Source: Paenibacillus_D tarimensis_A (GTDB taxonomy: Bacteria; Bacillota; Bacilli; Paenibacillales; Paenibacillaceae). From it: 64,000 nucleotides of DNA. The position numbers and the translations under genes are program-made. The notes under the pieces are model-generated. The model was not told the DNA's origin. It saw nothing but the letters and a program-made list of their open reading frames with translations, and ran no database searches. The stretch is from positions 620,001 to 684,000 of the forward strand of contig CP166298.1 in the NCBI GenBank assembly GCA_041281825.1, read 5' to 3'. Below are positions 33,949-43,153 of the stretch, one piece after another (position 1 is the stretch's first letter; each line of letters begins with the position of its first letter).

Positions 33949-36900
33949 GTGAAAATATCCAGAATAATCAGGAAATTCGGGTCTTTATTCGCATCTTTGT
34001 TTAATGCATCGGCGAATGACTGCGCGGGGGACTGCTCGTCAGGCGTGGTCTTCTATGTGGCGACCGATGGGAGTGATGCCGGCGACGGCTCGATGCATGA
34101 TCCGTTTTCAACGTTCGAACGCGTAAGAGATGTGATCCGGGGCCTGAAGGCTATCGGCTTATATCCGGAAAGCGGGATTACCGTTTACGTACGCGGAGGG
34201 ACGTATGTGCGCACTTCTTCGTTCCGGCTGGAAGCAACCGATTCCGGCGAGGAGGGGGCGCCTGTGGTCTATCGCGCGTATCCCGGTGAACACGTTCGCA
34301 TCGTCGGGAGCCTCAAGTTGAATGGAGGGGATTTCGGCCCGGTAACCGACCCTGCGGTGCTCGAGCGGCTCGATGAGCAAGCTCGTGCCCATGTCGTGCA
34401 GGTTTCCCTTCCGTCGCAGGGCGTCAATGACTTTGGTGTTGTCGAACGGATCACCAAGGACATGCAAACGGTTACCGCGTTGCCGGAACTCCTGTTCAAC
34501 GATTCACCGATGACGATCGCTCGCTGGCCGAACGAAGGCTACACACGTGTGGGCACGGTGCACAACAACGGAACGTCGAACGGTCCGGTGTTTTCTTACC
34601 TTGACGACCGGGTGGAACGGTGGGCGACGATAGACGATGTGTGGTTGTTCGGTTACTTTTATTACGATTGGGCGAGCGAGACGATTCCGGTCGTGGCGCT
34701 CCACCCGGATCAGAACACGATCGCGTCCGATACGAAAACGCTGTACGGGGTCAAACCGGGGGCCCGGTATTATGTCTTCAACAGCCTGGAAGAACTGGAC
34801 GCGCCGGGGGAATGGTACCTGGACCGTCATGACGGCACGCTGTACGTTTACCCGCCTGCGCCGCTGGCCGGCAGCGAAGTCCGGTTGACGGTATTGAAAG
34901 AGCCGCTTGTCGTTATGGATGACGTTCGGCATGTCGCCTTCTCGGACCTTACGTTCTCTGGTGGTCGTGGCGATGGTCTCGTCATGTTTGGTGGAACCGG
35001 CAACCGCATTGAAGGGAACACGTTCCGCAATTTCGGCAATCGTGCCGTCATGGTGAACGGGGGTTTGCGCCACAGCGTTGCCGACAATACGATTTACGAT
35101 ACGGGCAACGGCGGCATCTATTTGCTAGGAGGCGACCGGATTTTACTGTCCCCGGGCGGCCATGAGGCGGTAGGCAACCATATTTACCGGTACGGGCGCA
35201 TCAAACAGGCGTCTACACGCGCCGTCGAGCTGCACGGCGTCGGCAACCGGGCCGCGAACAATGAAATTCACCACGCTCCGCATCAGGTAATTCTTGTAAA
35301 GGGCAACAACCACATCATAGAATACAATGAAATCTATAATGTGGTCAACGATACGGAGGATGCCGGTGCCATTTATATCGTGCGCGACTGGACCGAACAG
35401 GGCAACGTCATCAGGCATAATTTCTTTTATGACATCCGCAATGCAATCAGCACTCGGACGGAGGCCATTTATTTCGACGATCGCAGCGGCGGGCAATACG
35501 TGTACGGCAACGTTTTCCGAAACGTATCCGGACCGGTCAAACATACCGGTCGCAACAATTTCGTCATGAACAACATCATGATGGACTGCGGGTGGGCGGT
35601 GCACATTGGCATTTGGGGCGGCGATCTGACATTCCTAAAACAGCGATTGAGTCAGATGCCTTATCAGGTAGAGCCGTGGAGCTTGCGCTATCCGCATCTG
35701 GTTAATATCCTGGACGATCAACCGGGAACGCAGAAGTACAACGTCATCCAACGGAACGTATTCGTGAACTCCCAACCAATGAACATTGCAAGCGTCGCTC
35801 TCAGAAATGGATATATTTACAACAACTGGGAGTCGGATGCAGATATTGGCTTCGCCGATGCGGCAAACAATCAGTACCAGCTTAGAATCGATTCTCCGGT
35901 GTTTTCGCAGGTGCAGGGCTTCGAGCGAATCCCGTTCGAGCGGATCGGCCGCTATTCGGATACGGATCGGCTGAACCAACTGGATACGGCGATTGCAATG
36001 TGGAAATCCATCGGCGAGCTGACGGCTCCCTTGGACCGCATCCTCTCGAATTTGGTACGTCAGGCGCGGCATTATTTGAAGCAGGGGGACGTAACGGAAG
36101 CGACGGAGAAACTGGAAGAATTCAAACGGATGCTGTATCATCAAGCAAGACGGGATCAATGCACCGATGGATCGCGATTCTCGCTCGGCATCATCGCGGA
36201 CGCCCTGCTTGCCCGTTGGACTATTGACCGGTTTGCCGAGCTGAAGCTGGAAGCGCCGAGAACCGTACTCGATATCCATGAGAGGATTCGATTGTGGGCC
36301 CAGGGATACCGGTTGTCCGGGGCCTATGTCGATCTGTTCGGCTCGGCGGTCTTCACGAGCTCGAACCCGAGTATCACCGAAGTGGACAAATTCGGGACTA
36401 TTACCGCCATCGCACCGGGAGAGTCAGTCGTTACGGCGGGCTTTGTCGAAGATGGAACGGCGTACAGCGATTCTGTCACCATCCACGTGAAAAACGGAAT
36501 ACTGACCGGCATTACGCTCACTGCGGACAATCAGGCGGTTCATGTCGGGGATCAGTTGGCAATCACGGTGACCGGCACGATGTCGCATGGAGGTCCGGCG
36601 GATTTGTCCGAGGCGTCGATCGCGTTTGCAAGTTCGAATGATAACGTTGCGACGGTGGATCCCTCGACCGGCGTATTGTCGGCGATTCAGCCTGACGCGG
36701 TCAAGATAACGGCCAAGGTGACGCTCGACGGAATCGAACGCGAAGCCGTTTTGCACATTTTGGTTGTGGACGCCGATTGGGATACGGTATTGCCCGAACC
36801 GTGGCAATTGCATCACTACGGTCCCTGGACGGATGGAACTGCCGTTCATCGGAACGGCACGTTCCTTGTCGCGAGCAACGGGGAAAACGTATGGAATGAC

Positions 36901-38415
36901 TCGGACATGTTCACGTATGTGTATCACGATGTAACGGTGCAGTCGCCGGTTGAGAAGATTACGTTTACGGCCACGGTTAACTCGCTTGAACGGATCGATT
37001 CGGCAACGGCCGCCGGCATCATGATGCGCGATCATAATGGGGCCGGATCGAAAAACGTTTTTTTGCGGATGACGACGAGCGGACGATTACAGCTGACGTG
37101 GCGTACGGACGATGGCGGCCAGACGTCGTTCACGTCCGTGCCGATGACGCTCCCGGCCGAAATCCGTCTGGAGCGTGCAGGCAACCTGTTTACGGCATCT
37201 TACAACTCGGAAGGCGTCTGGAACGTGATCGCAAGCAAAACGCTGAATATGGACGAGAACGTGATGGTTGGACTCGGGTTGTTTTCGGGTTCACCGGCCG
37301 GATTGACATTGGCGGAATTCTCGGATCTCGTCTTGACCCGGGAGAATATGCCGCTATCGCGAATCGATCTCGAACTCAAACCGGAGACGCTTGCCGTCGG
37401 CGATACCGGTCAGCTGCTCGTACGTGGATACGCGGGTGAAATTCAGGTGAACCTCGAAGACGTGGACATCGTATACGGGGTTCGGGAAGGAGGCTCCATC
37501 GTAGAGATCGATATGGAAACGGGTGTCGTTACGGCGCTTGCCGAAGGAACTGCACTGTTGTATGCGGCGGTTGAATTGAACGGAAAGATAACGGATGAAT
37601 CTATAACTGTTCAAGTCGTCAAACCGATGTTGGAAGCGCTTGACCTGTCGAAGCTGGAAACGGCGTATACCGTAAACGAGCAACGGCAGCTTCACATTCC
37701 GCTTGTTCTGGATAACGGCCGCGTCGTGGAACTGGCCGATCTCCCTGGAGTCCAGGCCGAGTATGCGAGTCATCATTCCGACATCGCCAGCGTCGATGCG
37801 GACGGCGTCGTCACAGCCCATGCGGTAGGAATCGCAAAAATCATTGTGCAAGTTGCTCTTGATAGCGAAGTGAGAAGCAGATCGTTTCTGATTATCGTTC
37901 ACTCCGGCATCACTTTTGACGAAGATTTTGAGAACGGGCTGGGTGCCTGGACGGTCCAGAACGGAACTGAGAATCCCCAGGTAAGCGACGTGATGAGCCG
38001 TAGCGGTTCGTACAGTTTCAAGCTGCACCAAGATCATCAGGTGATCGTGCACTCGTTCGCAGCTCCGTCCCAAGGGGTTGTCGAAGCATGGTTTTACGAT
38101 GACGGAACGACGCTTATGCAATCCGTATTCATCGTGAACGACCGATACGTCGGTGTCATGAAATCACATCCTGAACATTATGTATTCCGCTACGGAGGCC
38201 AATCATCGCCGAAGAACGAACGGTCGCGCGGATGGCACCAGCTCGTTTACGCTTATAGGCCTTCGACGAATACGATCGGAATTTACATTGACGGCGAACT
38301 GGCTAGCCAGCCGAATTTCTCGCAAATGACAATTATGAAAATTGCGGACGGCTGGCCGGACGGAATCATATCTACTTTATACTTCGACGATATTCGCATC
38401 TATTCGATGGACTGA
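33949..38415 (+). CDS. Large multidomain beta-helix enzyme, GH141-like, with Big2 domains
   Basis: A 1488-residue protein. Residues about 35-650 are a right-handed parallel beta-helix opening with YVATDGSDAGDGS, DPFSTFERVRDVIRGLK and VYVRGGTY, as in GH141 (alpha-L-fucosidase/xylanase) and related families. Repeated N-x-I rungs follow (IEGNTFRNF, VADNTIYDT, AANNEIHHA, IEYNEIYNV). Next come a helical linker, two Big2-like Ig domains (about 780-940), a DUF1349-like beta-sandwich (about 945-1135), two more Big2-like domains and a C-terminal laminin-G-like domain. The N-terminus is short and only weakly hydrophobic, so the export signal is unclear. GTG follows GGGAGGTGAAGTA. Probably a polysaccharide hydrolase or lyase; substrate unknown. 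Confidence 0.8.
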   Translation: MKISRIIRKFGSLFASLFNASANDCAGDCSSGVVFYVATDGSDAGDGSMHDPFSTFERVRDVIRGLKAIGLYPESGITVYVRGGTYVRTSSFRLEATDSGEEGAPVVYRAYPGEHVRIVGSLKLNGGDFGPVTDPAVLERLDEQARAHVVQVSLPSQGVNDFGVVERITKDMQTVTALPELLFNDSPMTIARWPNEGYTRVGTVHNNGTSNGPVFSYLDDRVERWATIDDVWLFGYFYYDWASETIPVVALHPDQNTIASDTKTLYGVKPGARYYVFNSLEELDAPGEWYLDRHDGTLYVYPPAPLAGSEVRLTVLKEPLVVMDDVRHVAFSDLTFSGGRGDGLVMFGGTGNRIEGNTFRNFGNRAVMVNGGLRHSVADNTIYDTGNGGIYLLGGDRILLSPGGHEAVGNHIYRYGRIKQASTRAVELHGVGNRAANNEIHHAPHQVILVKGNNHIIEYNEIYNVVNDTEDAGAIYIVRDWTEQGNVIRHNFFYDIRNAISTRTEAIYFDDRSGGQYVYGNVFRNVSGPVKHTGRNNFVMNNIMMDCGWAVHIGIWGGDLTFLKQRLSQMPYQVEPWSLRYPHLVNILDDQPGTQKYNVIQRNVFVNSQPMNIASVALRNGYIYNNWESDADIGFADAANNQYQLRIDSPVFSQVQGFERIPFERIGRYSDTDRLNQLDTAIAMWKSIGELTAPLDRILSNLVRQARHYLKQGDVTEATEKLEEFKRMLYHQARRDQCTDGSRFSLGIIADALLARWTIDRFAELKLEAPRTVLDIHERIRLWAQGYRLSGAYVDLFGSAVFTSSNPSITEVDKFGTITAIAPGESVVTAGFVEDGTAYSDSVTIHVKNGILTGITLTADNQAVHVGDQLAITVTGTMSHGGPADLSEASIAFASSNDNVATVDPSTGVLSAIQPDAVKITAKVTLDGIEREAVLHILVVDADWDTVLPEPWQLHHYGPWTDGTAVHRNGTFLVASNGENVWNDSDMFTYVYHDVTVQSPVEKITFTATVNSLERIDSATAAGIMMRDHNGAGSKNVFLRMTTSGRLQLTWRTDDGGQTSFTSVPMTLPAEIRLERAGNLFTASYNSEGVWNVIASKTLNMDENVMVGLGLFSGSPAGLTLAEFSDLVLTRENMPLSRIDLELKPETLAVGDTGQLLVRGYAGEIQVNLEDVDIVYGVREGGSIVEIDMETGVVTALAEGTALLYAAVELNGKITDESITVQVVKPMLEALDLSKLETAYTVNEQRQLHIPLVLDNGRVVELADLPGVQAEYASHHSDIASVDADGVVTAHAVGIAKIIVQVALDSEVRSRSFLIIVHSGITFDEDFENGLGAWTVQNGTENPQVSDVMSRSGSYSFKLHQDHQVIVHSFAAPSQGVVEAWFYDDGTTLMQSVFIVNDRYVGVMKSHPEHYVFRYGGQSSPKNERSRGWHQLVYAYRPSTNTIGIYIDGELASQPNFSQMTIMKIADGWPDGIISTLYFDDIRIYSMD

Positions 38416-38429
38416 CAGTTAAATCGAGG

Positions 38430-38472
38430 GTCTCCGAAGCCGCGTTTGACGGCATCGGAGACTGCTTTTTTT
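38430..38472 (+). terminator. Rho-independent terminator of the carbohydrate locus
   Basis: GTCTCCGA (38430-38437) pairs with TCGGAGAC (38455-38462), with a GCCG/CGGC inner stem, then TGCTTTTTTTTCC. Confidence 0.88.
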
Positions 38473-38893
38473 CCAACAGCCGCATCTCGAATTGACCGAT
38501 ACAAGAGGCTGTATTTTGCCTTTTGGATCAATACAACTTCCTATATGCCTCAGCCCGGTAGTTTTGCGATTCGTCGCTACGAAATGGCTTGCGTCACGGA
38601 AGCCAACTGATCGGCGATTTCCCCTCATGTTCCACCGCCTGACAGGCAGATCCTTCTTAGTGTATGGGGACGAGCAGAAAGTAGATATATGGAGGTAAAT
38701 ATTGGAGGTAAATATTGCGGGAAAGAGGCTGTTTAAACACCGTGGTCTCAAACGTACGGCGGCCACCACCTCCTGCAGGCCAAGTCCCGGGTTGAAAGCT
38801 TCTTCCATCCACTTAAGCAGCGGGTGAGGTTTTGCCACCTTTGAGGATACGTCCGATTTCTTATCAATTCGTCCGTATTTGTAGAGCGTAAGG

Positions 38894-38936
38894 GCTGCTT
38901 GTGAATGAGTTTACAGTTCGTAGGCAGCTTTTTTAT
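38894..38936 (+). terminator. Terminator-like hairpin with no clear gene upstream
   Basis: GCTGCTTGTGAA and TTCGTAGGCAGC form an imperfect stem with G-U pairs, followed by TTTTTTA. It suggests that something is transcribed through 38700-38890 on the plus strand, or that a former gene has been lost. Confidence 0.6.
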
Positions 38937-39076
38937 AATACAGGGGACTTTTTATTTATTTTTTTAAATGTGGAAGTCCTATATTGAAATTGGGATTATT
39001 GATATCGATGAATGAAATCAAACAGTTGTTTCGCGATCGTACGACAAAATATATTGTTTACATCGCAAATTACATC

Positions 39077-39093
39077 GAAATATCTAATATTTC
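39077..39093. promoter_or_regulatory. Inverted repeat upstream of a promoter
   Basis: GAAATAT-CTA-ATATTTC is a perfect 7-3-7 dyad 43 bases before the -35 box at 39136. Its position suits an activator or a looping regulator. The factor is unknown. Confidence 0.4.
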
Positions 39094-39100
39094 ACATAAA

Positions 39101-39114
39101 TGGAAGCGATTACA
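39101..39114 (+). promoter_or_regulatory. cre-like site
   Basis: TGGAAGCGATTACA fits TGNAANCGNWNNCA at all fixed positions, 21 bases before the -35 box of the promoter at 39136. Catabolite control of the downstream gene is possible. Confidence 0.45.
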
Positions 39115-39135
39115 ATTCGGTTTTTGTCATTACTA

Positions 39136-39164
39136 TTGACAAATATCGATAATTGTCGTAGATT
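39136..39164 (+). promoter_or_regulatory. Promoter of the Cys-rich small protein
   Basis: TTGACA (39136-39141), 17-base spacer, TAGATT (39159-39164; four of six match TATAAT). It leaves a leader of about 90 bases before the ATG at 39262, AT-rich with several short palindromes such as TTACGTAA. Confidence 0.6.
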
Positions 39165-39261
39165 AAAACAATAGGATACATTACGTAACATTATATATTA
39201 CATATGATACATATAGTATACATAAAAAATATACATTTGCATTATAAGGGGGCAATTGATT

Positions 39262-39543
39262 ATGAACACTTCGGATCAATATTATTGCGTAGGCTGCGGG
39301 AAGATGGAACGGTTGGATCTTGCACAGCAATTGTTCCGTACCGGTTTTTTTCGGGTCATCTATCCCCTTGGCTGCTGTGTTAAGTGCAGCGAAGAGACGC
39401 CGGAAGAAAGCCGGCCCTCTGATCCGCTCCTGGACCGGGAGATGCTGAAAGACTCTAATGGAAGTTTTGATGACAAATGTGCTGTCTACAGGGATGAGCT
39501 TCAAGTGAATCAGACATTAGACGACTTATTAGTTCGAGTGTAG
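39262..39543 (+). CDS. Cys-rich small protein, possible zinc ribbon
   Basis: A 93-residue soluble protein with CVGCGK near residue 9 and GCCVKC near 37, two C-x2-C pairs that could bind one zinc ion, then an acidic C-terminal half. ATG at 39262 lies 9 bases after AAGGGGG; a TTG six bases earlier is less likely. Monocistronic, with its own promoter and terminator and an elaborate upstream region. I do not recognise the family. A regulatory or redox role is possible but unsupported. Confidence 0.65.
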   Translation: MNTSDQYYCVGCGKMERLDLAQQLFRTGFFRVIYPLGCCVKCSEETPEESRPSDPLLDREMLKDSNGSFDDKCAVYRDELQVNQTLDDLLVRV

Positions 39544-39581
39544 GAAGGAAGAAGCGGCAGATTATATACCTAACAATGACA

Positions 39582-39630
39582 AAGGGTCGCCATAGGCAGC
39601 GAAGCTGCCGAGGCGGCCCTTCTTAATTTT
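39582..39630 (+). terminator. Rho-independent terminator
   Basis: AAGGGTCGCC (39582-39591) pairs with GGCGGCCCTT (39612-39621), enclosing a second hairpin GGCAGC-GAA-GCTGCC, followed by CTTAATTTTT. Confidence 0.85.
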
Positions 39631-39641
39631 TGCTAAAGAAC

Positions 39642-39670
39642 TTCCAATCGTTTCCTGAATTTATTATAAT
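39642..39670 (+). promoter_or_regulatory. Possible promoter of the ABC-2 transporter operon
   Basis: TATAAT at 39665-39670 with a weak -35 (TTCCAA, 39642-39647) 17 bases away. The repeat element lies between this promoter and the first gene. Confidence 0.4.
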
Positions 39671-39685
39671 TAGATGAGTTTGATA

Positions 39686-39782
39686 AGCGGAGAGACTTTG
39701 AAGCGGAGAGACTTTGAAAAGCTGAGAGACTTTGAGCTTCGCTCAAAGATCCCTATGTCATGCTCAAAGATCCCTATGTCAG
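39686..39782 (+). repeat. Hairpin repeat element, copy 1 (expanded)
   Basis: Three copies of GAGAGACTTTGA lead into a stem CTTTGAGC-TTC-GCTCAAAG (39730-39748), followed by ATCCCTATGTCA and then a partial second copy TGCTCAAAGATCCCTATGTCA. The same unit occurs at 46292, 46615, 50022 and 51290. Here it is immediately upstream of the ribosome-binding site of the ABC gene. Confidence 0.85.
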
Positions 39783-39792
39783 GAGGAGACCA

Positions 39793-40746
39793 ATGAACCA
39801 AGCCGCTGCGATAGAGACCGGACATAAGCCGGGTTCAGCTCCGGTTGTCAGGCTGCAGGACGTGACGAAACGGATCGGGAAAAGGACGATCATCGACCGG
39901 CTAACGCTGGATGTGCCGAGCGGAGAAGTTTTCGGGTTTCTTGGGCCTAACGGAGCAGGCAAAACGACCACCATCCGGATGATGGTAGGCCTAATGAAGC
40001 TATCGGATGGAGAAATCATTATCCGCGGACACAGCATTCGCTCCGAGTTCGAGAAAGCCATTCGCCATGTCGGCGCTATCGTCGAAAATCCGGAGATGTA
40101 CAAATATTTGACCGGATATCAGAATTTGCTTCACTTCGCACGTATGATACCGGGTATTACCCGTTCACGTATCGTTGAGGTCATTGAACTCGTAGGCCTG
40201 AAAGCCCGAATTCACGATAAAGTCAAGACGTATTCCTTGGGTATGCGGCAGAGGCTTGGCGTCGCACAGGCGATCATGCATAAGCCGTCGCTGCTCATTC
40301 TCGATGAGCCGACCAACGGACTCGATCCGGCGGGGATCCGGGAGCTTCGCGATTATTTGAGACAATTGGCCAAGGCCGAGGGGACTACGGTATTCGTATC
40401 GAGCCATCTGTTGTCTGAGATGGAGCTTATGTGCGATAGGGTAGCTATTATCCAGAACGGGAAGCTGATTGATGTCCGTCCGATTCAACAGAATGCCGAG
40501 CATACGGCTTCCGCATCGACTGTCGTATTCGAGGTTGATAACCCTGAGGCGGCGATGGAGGTTCTTGCGGGCGAACAGCCTGTCCGCGAGGGCAGTTTCC
40601 TGTTCGTCAACTCGGACCGTGAAGCCATCGCTTCTATGAACGCACGTCTTGTCGGTGCTCAGATCAAAGTTTACGGTATTCAGGTCCGAAACAAATCGCT
40701 TGAGGATCAATTCCTGGAAATGACGGGGGGCGAACGGATTGTTTGA
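39793..40746 (+). CDS. ABC transporter ATP-binding protein (ABC-2 type)
   Basis: A 317-residue ATPase. Walker A is GPNGAGKTT (about residue 50), the signature is YSLGMRQRLG and Walker B is LLILDEPTNGLD, followed by the H-loop SSHLLSEME. The C-terminal 90 residues are the extra domain of the YxlF/BcrA-like subfamily. ATG at 39793 follows AGGAGGAGA; an upstream ATG at 39760 lies inside the repeat element and is rejected. The 3' end overlaps the permease gene by 8 bases. It probably energises export of a peptide, antibiotic or lipid; nothing shows which. Confidence 0.92.
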   Translation: MNQAAAIETGHKPGSAPVVRLQDVTKRIGKRTIIDRLTLDVPSGEVFGFLGPNGAGKTTTIRMMVGLMKLSDGEIIIRGHSIRSEFEKAIRHVGAIVENPEMYKYLTGYQNLLHFARMIPGITRSRIVEVIELVGLKARIHDKVKTYSLGMRQRLGVAQAIMHKPSLLILDEPTNGLDPAGIRELRDYLRQLAKAEGTTVFVSSHLLSEMELMCDRVAIIQNGKLIDVRPIQQNAEHTASASTVVFEVDNPEAAMEVLAGEQPVREGSFLFVNSDREAIASMNARLVGAQIKVYGIQVRNKSLEDQFLEMTGGERIV

Positions 40747-41521
40747 TTTCTTGCAGCTGGTTAACAATGAAAATATGAAAATCTATCGCCGCCCCCGCAC
40801 GTGGATCATGCTCGCCGTTTTGCTGGCCTTGACGCTGGGGATCTCTATTCTGTTCTACTCGTTCGGCAGTGGTGATCAAACGTCGATGTGGATACCGCTG
40901 GATATCAACGTTCCGGTGTCCGTACTCCTCATTACAATTTTTGCCGTCGTAATTTCGGCGGAGAGCGTCGCGGGCGAGTTTACGGCTGGAACGATTAAGC
41001 TGCTGCTCATCCGGCCATGGAGCCGGTCGAAAATATTGCTTTCCAAATATATATCGCTGCTATTGTTTGCATTGTTCTTTTTGACTATTCTGTTCGTGTG
41101 GAACCTGCTGGTCAACCTTGTCATTTTCGGATATGACGGGACAGTGCGGCTTGGCAATAATATGGCGCCGCTTCACTATACGACGATGGTCCATATTTAC
41201 GAGTTTATCAGTCTTGTCGTTGTCGTTACGTTGTCGTTTCTGATCTCGACAGTGTTCCGCAGCGGGGGGCTGGCGATCGGTCTTTCGCTGTTCCTGCTGT
41301 TGGGAGGGAATATGATCAGCGGGGTGCTCGCTTTTCTCGATTATGCCTGGGTTAAATATTTGCTCTTTGTCAATCTGAGCCTGACTCAGTATATCCAGAT
41401 GGGTGAACCGATGATCAATGGGATGTCCCTGGGCTTCTCGCTGTCTGTGCTTGCCGGTTACTACGTTGTTTTTATCGCCATTACGTGGATTCTGTTCAAT
41501 AAACGTGATGTGGCGGGCTAA
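40739..41521 (+). CDS. ABC-2 type transporter permease
   Basis: A 260-residue membrane protein with six hydrophobic segments. It opens with NENMKIYRRPRTWIM, typical of ABC-2 permeases of Bacillales, and has ESVAGEFTAGTIKLLLIRPWSRSKIL in the first cytoplasmic loop. The start is TTG at 40739, overlapping the ATPase stop, so translation is coupled; an internal ATG at 40775 would cut the conserved N-terminus. It is the membrane partner of the preceding ATPase. Confidence 0.9.
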   Translation: MFDFLQLVNNENMKIYRRPRTWIMLAVLLALTLGISILFYSFGSGDQTSMWIPLDINVPVSVLLITIFAVVISAESVAGEFTAGTIKLLLIRPWSRSKILLSKYISLLLFALFFLTILFVWNLLVNLVIFGYDGTVRLGNNMAPLHYTTMVHIYEFISLVVVVTLSFLISTVFRSGGLAIGLSLFLLLGGNMISGVLAFLDYAWVKYLLFVNLSLTQYIQMGEPMINGMSLGFSLSVLAGYYVVFIAITWILFNKRDVAG

Positions 41522-41541
41522 CGGGACAATTAGAAGATTAG

Positions 41542-41574
41542 AAGGCTGACCATGGAGTGGTCAGCCTTATTTTC
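41542..41574. terminator. Bidirectional terminator between convergent genes
   Basis: AAGGCTGACC (41542-41551) pairs with GGTCAGCCTT (41559-41568), followed by ATTTTCTTT. It serves the ABC operon on the plus strand and the bactofilin operon on the minus strand. Confidence 0.88.
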
Positions 41575-41575
41575 T

Positions 41576-42022
41576 TTAAACGGCTTGTCTGGCTTTCTGG
41601 TCCTTCTTGTCGCTGTTCTCCGATTTCGTATCCTTCGGATCGGCTGCTTCGGCGGTCAGCGGCTTCGGTTTGACGGTCTGGTGCTTCATCATATCCGATT
41701 TTCCGCTGAATATGCCGCCTTCCTGGATGATGAGCGACGTAGCGTTCAGGTTTCCGTGAAGCTGACCCGTAGCCGTAATCGTAAGTCTTCCGCGTGTCGT
41801 CACATCGCCGTTAACGATGCCGGCAATCGTCACGTCATGCGCTGTGATAGATGATGTTGCAACACCGCTTTCTCCGATAACGACATCGCCTTTGCACTCA
41901 ATATCCCCTTGAAACTGGCCTTCGATTCGGATTCCCGCATCACAGGTGATTTTACCTTCCATGCTTGTGCCTTGACCGATCAGTGTATCTGTTGGCAGAC
42001 TTTTTTTAATTTCCTTAAACAT
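41576..42022 (-). CDS. Bactofilin family polymer-forming protein
   Basis: A 148-residue bactofilin (DUF583). The central part is a run of short beta-helix repeats rich in G and hydrophobics (TLIGQGTSMEGKITCDAGI, then DIECKGDVVIG and GQLHGNLNA), flanked by short tails; the C-terminal tail is charged. Bactofilins polymerise without nucleotide and act as cell-shape scaffolds. ATG at 42022 follows GAAGGAGGATGG; a GTG at 42040 includes the ribosome-binding site and is rejected. The upstream gene encodes an M23 peptidase, a common partner. Confidence 0.92.
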   Translation of the reverse strand: MFKEIKKSLPTDTLIGQGTSMEGKITCDAGIRIEGQFQGDIECKGDVVIGESGVATSSITAHDVTIAGIVNGDVTTRGRLTITATGQLHGNLNATSLIIQEGGIFSGKSDMMKHQTVKPKPLTAEAADPKDTKSENSDKKDQKARQAV

Positions 42023-42036
42023 CGTACCATCCTCCT

Positions 42037-42969
42037 TCACCGGTTAAGATACTTCAGCGGATTTACAGGTTCATTGCTCTGCATGATTTCAAAATGTAAG
42101 TGCGGTCCCGTACTTCTTCCCGTCGAACCGAGCAGCCCGATTTTCTCCCCCTGGACAACTGTGTCTTTCTCTCGGACCTCAAAGCTTTTCAGGTGCATGT
42201 AAACTGTCTTCAACTCGTTACGATGGCCAATAACAACATAGTATCCTTTGTTCTTGTCGTAACCGGTATCCAGCACGGTGCCGTCAGCGGCCGCAAAGAC
42301 GGGGTCGCCCGTCTTGCCGGCGATATCGACGCCTGCATGAAAAGCCGTTCGGCCAGTGAAAGGATCCTTTCGATAACCGAAGCCCGAGGTCAGCCTGACG
42401 GACATGGTAGGCCATTCGGAAGGTTTGGTTCTCAATTCGGCTTCCCTGGCTTTGGCCAGTCTGACCGACTGAGCCATCGAATCTTCCATCGCATCGACCA
42501 TGACGCTGATTTGCCTGAAGCTTAGCCCGCCCTCCTTGGCTAACAGCACCAATTCCCGCTCATTGGCCGCAGGGGGAACGGCAGAGACTGAAGGTTCAAC
42601 AATATCGCCGTATGCTTCAATAAAATGCTTCAGCTTGTTCTCGAGCTCATGCAGCTCATGAAGCCTTTCCTGCAGTTCCGAGGTTTGACGCGAAATTCGC
42701 TCCAATTCCTGCTCCAACGAGACGACAGCATCTTCCTTGGCTTGAACGGTCACGGTGTGGGCAGCGGCTTGCTCTTCGAGCTTCTGCTCAAGCTCCTGAA
42801 TCAGAAAGTTTGATCGAAGCTGGAGGGCGGTAACGATGCCGGTAACCGCAAGAACCGCTGCCGCAGGTGCGGCAACAACCGATCGTTTTGACACGTGGAA
42901 CTGCCTCACGGATTGATCCGCCCCCCGCATGACGAGAAACGACCATCCGTGTTTTCGTCTTCGTTTCAC
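42037..42969 (-). CDS. M23 family metallopeptidase with membrane anchor
   Basis: A 310-residue cell-wall hydrolase. A basic N-terminus is followed by a membrane segment (about 30-50), then a long coiled coil (about 55-115, rich in E, L and Q) and the LytM/M23 domain at the C-terminus. The metal ligands are seen as H-x-G-x-D in FHAGVDIAG and H-x-H in GPHLHFEI. GTG start with AAGGAGACTC upstream. The stop lies 14 bases before the bactofilin start; bactofilin and M23 peptidase pairs shape the wall in other bacteria. Confidence 0.92.
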   Translation of the reverse strand: MKRRRKHGWSFLVMRGADQSVRQFHVSKRSVVAAPAAAVLAVTGIVTALQLRSNFLIQELEQKLEEQAAAHTVTVQAKEDAVVSLEQELERISRQTSELQERLHELHELENKLKHFIEAYGDIVEPSVSAVPPAANERELVLLAKEGGLSFRQISVMVDAMEDSMAQSVRLAKAREAELRTKPSEWPTMSVRLTSGFGYRKDPFTGRTAFHAGVDIAGKTGDPVFAAADGTVLDTGYDKNKGYYVVIGHRNELKTVYMHLKSFEVREKDTVVQGEKIGLLGSTGRSTGPHLHFEIMQSNEPVNPLKYLNR

Positions 42970-43153
42970 TGGGAGTCTCCTTCCGGCCGGTCATCGGATT
43001 CGAACGTTCTCTAGCTATTTATTCTCCAATTCGATAAAACATGCTAATAAAATTGATTTCGGCTTGTCCGTAGAGAACGGGACACTCTTTTCCAGCAAAA
43101 CACATATAGACGTCCGAACCATTTTGTCCCCCAATGTCTGTGGGGTGAGATAA

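Larger units (their letters stand above)
38473..39261. other. Non-coding stretch with terminator-like hairpin and promoter region
   Basis: No frame here is convincing; a 139-codon minus-strand frame (38419-38838) has no recognisable product and overlaps the terminator. Seen: a 13-base direct repeat GGAGGTAAATATT (two tandem copies at about 38691-38717), a T-tailed hairpin at 38894-38936, and from 38990 a very AT-rich control region for the Cys-rich protein at 39262. Confidence 0.5.

Noticed and set aside
38419..38838. Minus-strand frame of 139 codons
   Set aside because: Overlaps a T-tailed terminator, has an unlike amino-acid composition (many Arg, Cys and Pro) and no recognisable domain or ribosome-binding site.
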